Assembly (NCBI GenBank): GCA_012729935.1
Contig: JAAYBY010000323.1
Location: forward strand, 1 to 6,622
Direction: 5' to 3'
Origin: Clostridiaceae bacterium
GTDB lineage: Bacteria > Bacillota > Clostridia > Saccharofermentanales > UBA5734
Length of the DNA stretch: 6,622 bases
How positions within the stretch are numbered: position 1 is the stretch's first letter; each line of letters starts with the position of its first letter. The position numbers and the translations under genes were made by a program. This document shows positions 1 through 5,169 of this stretch, in pieces. The notes under the pieces were generated by a model. It saw nothing but the letters and a program-made list of their open reading frames with translations. It was not told the DNA's origin and ran no database searches.

Positions 1-684
1 AAAGAAATTATTCTTGTCACATCAGGTGCGATTGGTGTCGGTGTCGGCCGGTTGCATTTGAAAGAAAAGCCACGTGTCATGCGAGAGAAGCAGGCAATTG
101 CCGCGGTCGGCCAATCGGAGCTGATGACTATGTACAGTCGGCTGATGGCTGATTATCATTTTGTTGTCGCTCAGATTCTTCTCACAAAAGATGATATCGA
201 TGATCCCATCACGAGGGAGAACATCTGTAACACATTTGAAGCATTGCTCGAACGCAGTATTTTACCTATTGTCAACGAGAACGACACGGTTTCAACACTT
301 GAGATCTCGCATAATGGCTCCTTTGGTGACAACGACGCACTGTCAGCCATTGTGGCTAAACTGGTTCAGGCCGACGTTCTGCTGATCTTGTCGGATATCG
401 ACGGACTTTACACATGTGATCCGCGCTGTCATTCTGATGCAACACTGATCAAAACCGTCAAGCTGATAGACCAGACAATTGAGTACCTTGGCGGAGGCAG
501 CGGCAGTACACGCGGAACAGGTGGAATGCGCACGAAAATACAGGCTGCTCAGATTGCCCATGAAGCGGGTATCAATATGGTGATCGCCAATGGGTCGATC
601 AAAGGGATCATCGATCAGGTATTAAGTGGAGAAGAAATCGGCACCCTGTTTCTCAGAGCGCCGACAACAGAGCCTTTTTCATGA
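1..684 (+). CDS. proB: Glutamate 5-kinase, 5'-truncated by the window edge
   Basis: The enzyme phosphorylates L-glutamate with ATP to gamma-glutamyl phosphate, the committed first step of proline synthesis, in the cytoplasm. The reading frame is open from base 1, so the N-terminus (roughly 40 residues, including the first ATP-binding Lys) lies outside; 227 residues are visible. Amino-acid-kinase hallmarks appear in order, by visible residue: VTSGAI at 6-11, NENDTV at 92-97, FGDND at 108-112 (glutamate and ATP site), LSDIDGLYTCDPR at 130-142, GTGGMRTK at 172-179, and EEIGTLF near the end. The protein stops about ten residues after EEIGTLF, so it lacks the C-terminal PUA domain of longer ProB proteins such as that of E. 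coli; this short form is a known natural variant, not a truncation. In many genomes proA follows proB directly; here a convergent gene follows, so proA must be upstream or elsewhere. Family identification is very secure. Confidence 0.96.
   Translation, partial: KEIILVTSGAIGVGVGRLHLKEKPRVMREKQAIAAVGQSELMTMYSRLMADYHFVVAQILLTKDDIDDPITRENICNTFEALLERSILPIVNENDTVSTLEISHNGSFGDNDALSAIVAKLVQADVLLILSDIDGLYTCDPRCHSDATLIKTVKLIDQTIEYLGGGSGSTRGTGGMRTKIQAAQIAHEAGINMVIANGSIKGIIDQVLSGEEIGTLFLRAPTTEPFS
640..680. terminator. Candidate bidirectional terminator inside the proB 3' end
   Basis: GGC (640-642) and CTGTT (646-650) pair with AACAG (666-670) and GCC (672-674), giving a 3+5 bp stem interrupted by a small internal loop, with a 15-base terminal loop. 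TTTTTC follows directly at 675-680 on the plus strand. Read on the minus strand, the same hairpin is preceded by AAAAA and followed by GATTTCTTC, so it could also stop the PBP operon. The stop codons of the convergent genes are only 16 bases apart, so any terminator must overlap coding sequence. The stem is weak and the call is inferred from its position. Confidence 0.35.
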
Positions 685-700
685 TGGACGTCAATACGTT

Positions 701-2971
701 CTAATTCCCCGGTGTTGCTGGAACGACTGGCGCATTAACCGTTTCTTCAGGTTCCGGAGTAGGTGCCGGAACATGGATTGAACAGGTTTCGCGCGGGTTC
801 ATCACAGCATCGGGAATAAAGTATTCAGAAACACTGTTCGGACAATAGGGTGACACTTTCTGTCCGGAATCGGGGCAGACTGTCATGCGTAATACGCTTT
901 CAGGACGTTCAAAGTCCAGAGGTTCTTTATCGGCGTGAATCCGGTTCATGACATCCTGCCAGATCAGAATGGCATTGCCACGATCGAGCGAGGGAATGAT
1001 AGTCAAACCAAGACGATTGTCGTATCCGTACCAGACAGATGCTGTATAGTATCGCGTATAGCCGCAGAACCATTTGTCCCGGTTGTCATCTGTTGTGCCA
1101 GTTTTACCGGCAGCCGGCATATTCTCGAGACCGCGTCCAGCCGCTGTTCCGCCGCTGGTGAAGACACCTTTGAGAATATCTGTCAGAACGAAGACCGTTT
1201 CTGGTTTGTAGACTTTTTCAAACTGCGGCTTGTTTTCAAGCAGAACATTTCCGTCGAGATCAAGAACCCGCGTATAGACATACGGTTCTGTATGCAGACC
1301 CTGGTTGCCGAAGGTTGCATACGCACCCGCCATTTCCATGGTTGACATACCTTTGTTAAACGCACCCAACGCGATACTGACGTAGTTCTCCGTGCTGCGG
1401 TCGATGCCGACTTGCTTCAAATATAGCAGTGAGGTTTCGCCCGTCAGAACATAACGCCAGATGTAAGCTGCAATCGTATTGGTCGATGCTTTTAGTGCGT
1501 TACGAACAGACATATTGCCGCGATAGGCGCGGTTGGCGTTGACCGGATACGGTTTGGTCGGATTGTCAGGATCCATGAAATATTCCTGATCGGTAAAAAC
1601 GGATGCGGCCGTTATTTTTCCAGTATCGAGAGCAGGACCGTAGACGACCAGCGGCTTGATGCTTGAACCGGGCTGACGATAGGCTTCGACTGCGCGGTTT
1701 AAGACAAAATTACCGGTCTTTTCGCCAAATCCGCCGACCATCGCTTTAACCTGGCCGGGATTGTCATAGTTGTCGATGACGACAACGCTGCCATTGGGCT
1801 TTTCAGGCATTTTAATCAGCATCTCCGGCTCTGTAACAAACAGCGTTTGATCTGAGAATGAGGCTTCAGCTTCCTCTTGAACATGTGTATCCAGCGTGGT
1901 TTCAATGGTCAATCCATGGTTATAGACGGCGACGGATGCCATCTGCTCGCTATAGCCACGTTTCTCAACAAGATCGTCGATGACCTTCTTGATGGTGTAA
2001 TCGATAAAATAAGAATGGATCTGGGTGGAAGACACTTTGACTGGTGTTTTTCTAAAAACAAGTTCTGTGTTCAGTGCCTGCTCGTATTCACGCTCTGTGA
2101 TCATCTCGAGTTCAAGCATTTTCGCCAGACCAATGCGCATGCGCCTCAAGCCGTTTCGCTTTCCCGTCTCTGTCAGTGGGTTATAGAGCGACGGAGCATT
2201 CGGGATACCTGCCAGATAGGCACATTCAACCAGAGTCAGATCCTTTGCATCTTTATCAAAATAAGCTTTGGCAGCAGACTGAATTCCGACATAGCCGTTA
2301 CCCATGGGTACTAAATTGAGGTAAAGCTCCATGATCTCGTCTTTGCTTTTCTTTTGTTCAAGTTGAATCGCCTTGTACCATTCCTGTACTTTTCTTTGAG
2401 CGGAAACCTGATCTTCACCGGAAACAAGTTTGACGGTTTGCTGACTGATGGTTGAACCGCCGTGTGTCGCGTTGCCACCATTGGCAAACGCACTCAAAAT
2501 AGCACTGAAGATGCGTCGCGGGTCAATGCCGATATGCGAATCGAAGCGCTCATCCTCAATGGCCTTGAACGCTTCATCAATATACGTTTTTTTCACCGAA
2601 CTGAAGGAAATATATTCACGGTTGATGTTTTCACTGCCGGTTAAAATGGCGACTTCATTTCCGCTGTCATCCTTGATGCGTGTCGTTTCATTTGTATTTT
2701 TGATGTGTTCGGTTGAGACAGGGGTGGCCGTCGAAATGTAGCCAATGAGCATACCACCACCCAGACCGCCCAACAAGAAGCCGAAAAAGAGCAAAACGAT
2801 CAGAAATAAAAGAAGTGCCCGCTTGATCGCGACACCGATGATGCCTGGAATCGAAAGCATCGAACTGTTGTGTGTTGGTTTGCCTTTGAGATGCCGATAC
2901 AGTTCTTTGCGAACGACACTACTGGACCGACGCCTTGGCGGCGGTGTGTAATTATGCCTTTTATCTGCCAC
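701..2971 (-). CDS. Class A (bifunctional) penicillin-binding protein, PBP1A type
   Basis: This membrane-anchored peptidoglycan synthase polymerises lipid II with a GT51 glycosyltransferase domain and cross-links stem peptides with a transpeptidase domain. The 756 residues read in order: basic Arg/Ser-rich cytoplasmic tail (1-50); one membrane helix (about 51-80, Leu/Phe then Gly-rich); GT51 domain with the EDERFDSHIGID motif (likely catalytic Glu139), GGSTISQQ (171-178) and MELYLN (second Glu, 215); and the transpeptidase domain with all three active-site motifs: SSIK (nucleophile Ser436, Lys439), STN (496-498) and KTGT (623-626). Both activities should therefore be intact. A C-terminal extension with Cys699, Cys710 and Cys730 leads into a Pro/Glu/Val-rich tail, a pattern common in clostridial PBP1 proteins. 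The start is GTG, chosen because AGGAG sits 8 bases upstream. It lies 47 bases after the M23 peptidase gene and is probably co-transcribed with it. The symbol pbpA or ponA would depend on the organism, so none is given. Confidence 0.96.
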   Translation of the reverse strand: MADKRHNYTPPPRRRSSSVVRKELYRHLKGKPTHNSSMLSIPGIIGVAIKRALLLFLIVLLFFGFLLGGLGGGMLIGYISTATPVSTEHIKNTNETTRIKDDSGNEVAILTGSENINREYISFSSVKKTYIDEAFKAIEDERFDSHIGIDPRRIFSAILSAFANGGNATHGGSTISQQTVKLVSGEDQVSAQRKVQEWYKAIQLEQKKSKDEIMELYLNLVPMGNGYVGIQSAAKAYFDKDAKDLTLVECAYLAGIPNAPSLYNPLTETGKRNGLRRMRIGLAKMLELEMITEREYEQALNTELVFRKTPVKVSSTQIHSYFIDYTIKKVIDDLVEKRGYSEQMASVAVYNHGLTIETTLDTHVQEEAEASFSDQTLFVTEPEMLIKMPEKPNGSVVVIDNYDNPGQVKAMVGGFGEKTGNFVLNRAVEAYRQPGSSIKPLVVYGPALDTGKITAASVFTDQEYFMDPDNPTKPYPVNANRAYRGNMSVRNALKASTNTIAAYIWRYVLTGETSLLYLKQVGIDRSTENYVSIALGAFNKGMSTMEMAGAYATFGNQGLHTEPYVYTRVLDLDGNVLLENKPQFEKVYKPETVFVLTDILKGVFTSGGTAAGRGLENMPAAGKTGTTDDNRDKWFCGYTRYYTASVWYGYDNRLGLTIIPSLDRGNAILIWQDVMNRIHADKEPLDFERPESVLRMTVCPDSGQKVSPYCPNSVSEYFIPDAVMNPRETCSIHVPAPTPEPEETVNAPVVPATPGN

Positions 2972-2979
2972 AGTTGGAT

Positions 2980-2984
2980 CTCCT
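2980..2984 (-). promoter_or_regulatory. Ribosome binding site supporting the GTG start of the PBP
   Basis: On the minus strand AGGAG ends 8 bases before the GTG at 2971-2969. This fixes the non-ATG start, which is followed by a basic N-terminal tail typical of class A PBPs. Confidence 0.75.
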
Positions 2985-3018
2985 GTAGGTGCGTGTTTAT
3001 CGTTTGCCAGCCGCCTTG

Positions 3019-3969
3019 TTACTCCATGATGATTTGATTCGGATTAACGGGGCTCCCGTAAAATGTGATTTCAAAATGCAAATGCGGCGTTGTCGATGTA
3101 CCGGTACTACCAACGGCTGCAATAACATCTCCCTTGCTAACCCGCTCGCCTGATTGCACGAAAAGTTTACTGCAGTGTAAGTAAGCCGTGACAAATCCAT
3201 TGCCATGATCTATTTTAACATAATTTCCCGATCGACTGTTATAGGTCGCGGAAATTACACGTCCGCCGCCTGCTGCCTTGATCGGTGTTCCGGTCGGTGC
3301 GCCCATGTCGACAGCCGGATGGAAATGTTTGTAGCCATAAACCGGATGCACCCTATAGCCATAACCGGTCAAACTGCCGCTGATCGGTTTTTTAGTCGGT
3401 ATATTGGCCAACTGCTTCTGGAGCGCTTGTTCATACTCGCTGATGTCGACCGTTTCGGATTCGGGCATTTCTTTAAAGGTAGAGGCCTTGCGGGATAGAG
3501 AAAGAAGTTCTTTTGCCTTTTCGGCGTAGGACGAAACAGTCGGACTGGAACGGGAAAGCGTAACGTCTGACAGATTCATCATGAGGGCATCCAGAATTGT
3601 TTCCTCAAGACTGTCGATCTTTTCCTGCTGCTGCTGGAATTCCTCTTCTTTCTGATCGAGTGAATTCGATAAAACGTCTGCTTCTTTCTGCGCTTTGGTA
3701 AGCTCCTGCTCAAGGTTGATCTGTTCAATCTTGGCGCAGCGGTTTTCCTGCTCGGCCAGCAGATCCGACTGGCTGCCAAATACACGCGGCTCAGCTGCTG
3801 CAACTGCTTGTTTGGAGTGTGAGAAACCTAATGAATAACCCAAAAGCCCGCAGGCTGTCAGGATGCTAACAATGATTGTTGTCAATATGAACGTCCGGTG
3901 GCCGGCAATCCAATTGCTGTATCTGGATGGTGCTGCATTTTTGCCAGATACGTTATTCTTTTTTCGCAT
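3019..3969 (-). CDS. Membrane-anchored coiled-coil M23 family metallopeptidase
   Basis: This is a predicted zinc-dependent peptidoglycan endopeptidase (LytM/M23 fold) acting outside the membrane. The 316 residues show a basic N-terminus, one hydrophobic segment at about 27-50, a Glu/Gln/Lys-rich coiled coil at about 70-127, a linker, and an M23 domain from about 195 to the end. The metal site is complete: HPAVD gives His217 and Asp221, and HLH gives His296 and His298; His265 in YLHCS is the other conserved active-site His. Unlike EnvC-type or other degenerate activators, this copy therefore looks catalytic. Coiled coil plus M23 is the architecture of EnvC-like division and cell-wall remodelling proteins; which bond it cuts cannot be told. 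LTAC at 37-40 also fits a lipobox, so a lipoprotein is possible, although hydrophobicity continues past the Cys, favouring a signal anchor. The ATG has GGAAGGAGA just upstream. It is first in an operon with the class A PBP. Confidence 0.93.
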   Translation of the reverse strand: MRKKNNVSGKNAAPSRYSNWIAGHRTFILTTIIVSILTACGLLGYSLGFSHSKQAVAAAEPRVFGSQSDLLAEQENRCAKIEQINLEQELTKAQKEADVLSNSLDQKEEEFQQQQEKIDSLEETILDALMMNLSDVTLSRSSPTVSSYAEKAKELLSLSRKASTFKEMPESETVDISEYEQALQKQLANIPTKKPISGSLTGYGYRVHPVYGYKHFHPAVDMGAPTGTPIKAAGGGRVISATYNSRSGNYVKIDHGNGFVTAYLHCSKLFVQSGERVSKGDVIAAVGSTGTSTTPHLHFEITFYGSPVNPNQIIME

Positions 3970-3974
3970 GCAGT

Positions 3975-3980
3975 CTCCTT
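3975..3980 (-). promoter_or_regulatory. Ribosome binding site of the M23 peptidase gene
   Basis: AAGGAG on the minus strand, within GGAAGGAGA, lies 5 bases before the ATG at 3969-3967. It is strong and slightly close. Confidence 0.7.
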
Positions 3981-4005
3981 CCGTCTAATCGGGTTTTCGT
4001 GTTAC

Positions 4006-4034
4006 ATTATAAGCGAATTGAAATCGCTTTGCAA
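4006..4034 (-). promoter_or_regulatory. Sigma-A-type promoter for the M23-PBP operon
   Basis: On the minus strand the -35 is TTGCAA (4034-4029, 4 of 6 matches to TTGACA) and the -10 is a perfect TATAAT (4011-4006), separated by exactly 17 bases. Transcription would start near 3999, giving a leader of about 30 bases before the ATG. This is the clearest promoter in the window. Confidence 0.7.
4011..4029. promoter_or_regulatory. Operator-like 19-bp near-palindrome in the promoter spacer
   Basis: AAGCGAATTGAAATCGCTT is symmetric at 8 of 9 base pairs around a central G, with perfect 6-base arms AAGCGA and TCGCTT. It fills the space between the -35 and -10 of the minus-strand promoter, where a dimeric regulator would block RNA polymerase. 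I do not recognise the motif as a known operator. The regulatory role is inferred from symmetry and position. Confidence 0.45.
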
Positions 4035-4039
4035 CCAAA

Positions 4040-4070
4040 CTGACATATATCTGTCCTGCCGATGTATAAA
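4040..4070 (+). promoter_or_regulatory. Candidate promoter for the plus-strand operon
   Basis: CTGACA (4040-4045, 5 of 6 matches) and TATAAA (4065-4070, 5 of 6) are separated by 19 bases, longer than ideal. Transcription would start near 4077, giving a leader of about 118 bases. Its -35 would lie 5 bases from the -35 of the opposing promoter, so one bound protein could affect both. A poorer alternative is ATGACA (4112-4117), 18 bases, TAGACT (4136-4141). Confidence 0.35.
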
Positions 4071-4078
4071 GCAGGGCA
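4052..4078. repeat. Inverted repeat with 8-bp arms
   Basis: TGTCCTGC (4052-4059) pairs with GCAGGGCA (4071-4078) across an 11-base loop, with one T-G wobble when read as plus-strand RNA. The loop contains the candidate -10 TATAAA. No T-run follows on either strand, so it is not an obvious terminator. It may be a DNA-binding dyad, or the first hairpin of a leader if transcription starts further upstream. Confidence 0.4.
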
Positions 4079-4081
4079 AGC

Positions 4082-4120
4082 GTCTGTTATTTGGCTTGGC
4101 AGAGGTTTTAAATGACAGAC
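4082..4120. repeat. Long inverted repeat (11-bp arms), candidate 5' leader stem-loop
   Basis: GTCTGTTATTT (4082-4092) pairs with AAATGACAGAC (4110-4120): ten Watson-Crick pairs plus one T-G wobble on the plus strand, with a 17-base loop. It lies just after the predicted plus-strand start near 4077, so it could form a 5' stem-loop on the operon mRNA. A weaker hairpin follows (TCAGT 4129-4133 with ACTGA 4139-4143). No T-run follows the long stem on either strand. I match it to no known riboswitch class. Confidence 0.5.
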
Positions 4121-4182
4121 ATGTGTGATCAGTGATAGACTGAATCGGAGCTATTTTGACACATATCCAGATGGAAATCAAC

Positions 4183-4187
4183 GGGAG
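4183..4187 (+). promoter_or_regulatory. Ribosome binding site choosing the ATG at 4195
   Basis: GGGAG lies 7 bases before ATG 4195. An upstream in-frame ATG at 4171 has no Shine-Dalgarno. A TTG at 4156 has GGAG 5 bases upstream but would add 13 residues ahead of an otherwise typical short basic signal-anchor N-terminus. Confidence 0.55.
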
Positions 4188-4194
4188 CGACAGG

Positions 4195-4533
4195 ATGACA
4201 GGCAGACAAAAGAAAAAGCTGATTATTACAGGGATTGTTCTGGTGTTGTTTCTCATTGGATACAGCTTTATCTTCCGTTCGTATCTGGATACTGATTTCT
4301 ATCTCGAGATGGCCTATGCGCATACCGGTTACGATCCGACGATTGTTGACTGGCGACACCCGGACTATGAAATCATCCAGCATAAAAACCGCCTGGCTGT
4401 TCACATTATATTTTTTACAACCGAGGATGACACCCGCGGACCGATCGGACTCTACATCGACCCATTTCGCAAAGAAGTCTTTGATGAGGATCCGCGAGCC
4501 AGCGGCGGAGGAAGTGGTCAGATTGTTCAATGA
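4195..4533 (+). CDS. Small single-pass membrane protein of unknown function
   Basis: I do not recognise this family. The 112-residue product begins with a basic stretch (GRQKKK, 3-8), followed by one strongly hydrophobic segment at about 9-27. That predicts an N-in signal anchor with the remaining 85 residues outside the cytoplasm. The outer part is rich in Asp, Tyr and Arg, with a DWRHPDYEI stretch at 52-60 and RGPIGLYIDPFRKEVFDEDPR near 81-101, which looks like a compact beta-rich domain. It ends in a Gly/Ser-rich tail (SGGGSGQIVQ). There is no Cys. The start is set by GGGAG upstream; the frame stays open to a TTG at 4156, giving 125 residues if that start is used. It is first in an operon, 32 bases before pcm. 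Coding status is supported by the membrane topology, the ribosome site and the tight fit to its neighbour; the function is open. Confidence 0.75.
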   Translation: MTGRQKKKLIITGIVLVLFLIGYSFIFRSYLDTDFYLEMAYAHTGYDPTIVDWRHPDYEIIQHKNRLAVHIIFFTTEDDTRGPIGLYIDPFRKEVFDEDPRASGGGSGQIVQ

Positions 4534-4565
4534 GACAGCGAGATCAAACGAGGTGGTGAGCACAC

Positions 4566-5165
4566 ATGGATCAAAAAGCCTTTTTGAAACACTATCAGAC
4601 GCTGGATCGTGCATTATTTCTTGACGAACATTTGAAGAGTCTGGCTTCTTACGACGGACCATTGCCGATTGGCCATAACCAGACGATTTCTCAGCCGTCA
4701 CTGGTCGCTCAGATGACGCTGGCGCTCGATCCAAAGCGGGATAGCCGCGTTTTGGAGATCGGTACCGGATCCGGTTACCAGACCGCGTTGCTGGCACCAT
4801 TCTGCAAGACCGTTTACACCATTGAGCGGATTGATGATTTATCTGCCACCGCCCAAGCCCGGCTGATTCAACTGGGGTTTCACAACATTCAATACCGGAT
4901 CGGCGATGGTTGTATCGGCTGGATGGAGGAAGCACCGTTTGACCGGATAATCGTTGCCGCTGCTGCCTCAGTTGTTCCGCCGGCTCTACTGGATCAGCTG
5001 GCAATTGATGGTCGTCTACTGATCCCGGTGGGTCCTCCGGGTATGCAGGATCTTCTTTTGATAAGTAAAGAAGCGAACGGTCAAATCGAACAGCATTCGA
5101 TCAACAAAGTGTCTTTTGTTGAGCTGGTCGGCGATTACGGCTGGCGAAACAGGGAAAGGGAATAG
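4566..5165 (+). CDS. pcm: Protein-L-isoaspartate O-methyltransferase
   Basis: This cytosolic repair enzyme uses S-adenosylmethionine to methylate the abnormal carboxyl of L-isoaspartyl residues in aged proteins, starting their return to normal aspartate. The 199-residue length is normal for the family. The family motifs are all present: PIGHNQTIS (34-42, substrate-side loop with the conserved Ser42), VLEIGTGSG (62-70, SAM-binding motif I), VYTIER (83-88, acidic end of strand 2), GDG (113-115), APFDRIIVAAA (123-133) and GRLLIPVG (149-156). The ATG has GAGGTGG about 9 bases upstream. It lies 32 bases after the small membrane protein and 4 bases before the rRNA methyltransferase, so the three genes are probably one transcript. 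Pcm is widespread in Proteobacteria and archaea but patchy in Firmicutes. Family assignment is secure; actual substrates in this organism are unknown. Confidence 0.95.
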   Translation: MDQKAFLKHYQTLDRALFLDEHLKSLASYDGPLPIGHNQTISQPSLVAQMTLALDPKRDSRVLEIGTGSGYQTALLAPFCKTVYTIERIDDLSATAQARLIQLGFHNIQYRIGDGCIGWMEEAPFDRIIVAAAASVVPPALLDQLAIDGRLLIPVGPPGMQDLLLISKEANGQIEQHSINKVSFVELVGDYGWRNRERE

Positions 5166-5169
5166 GCAG

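Noticed and set aside
751..772. Perfect 7-bp hairpin GTTCCGG/CCGGAAC as a terminator for proB
   Set aside because: No T-run follows on either strand, and it lies within PBP codons for the Pro/Glu tail. The hairpin at 640-680 fits better.
1877..2314. 145-codon plus-strand open frame opposite the PBP
   Set aside because: It is a shadow of the PBP coding region, with no domain signal and no reason for a gene there.
3625..3636. Four CTG repeats in the M23 gene
   Set aside because: They encode part of the Gln-rich coiled coil (FQQQQEK), and the run is too short to count as a microsatellite.
4156..4161. Perfect TTGACA that also begins an in-frame TTG start
   Set aside because: No -10 lies at 16-18 bases downstream, and the site is too close to the ATG at 4195 to act as its promoter. 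As a start codon it is weaker than ATG 4195.
4129..5004. 291-codon minus-strand open frame opposite pcm and the small membrane protein
   Set aside because: It lies antisense to a secure pcm gene, has no family-like motifs, and its composition is that of a shadow frame.
5116..5169. Upstream in-frame start for the rRNA methyltransferase inside pcm
   Set aside because: The 18 added residues lack family character, and ATG 5170 has a purine-rich ribosome site and begins right before the TRAM domain.
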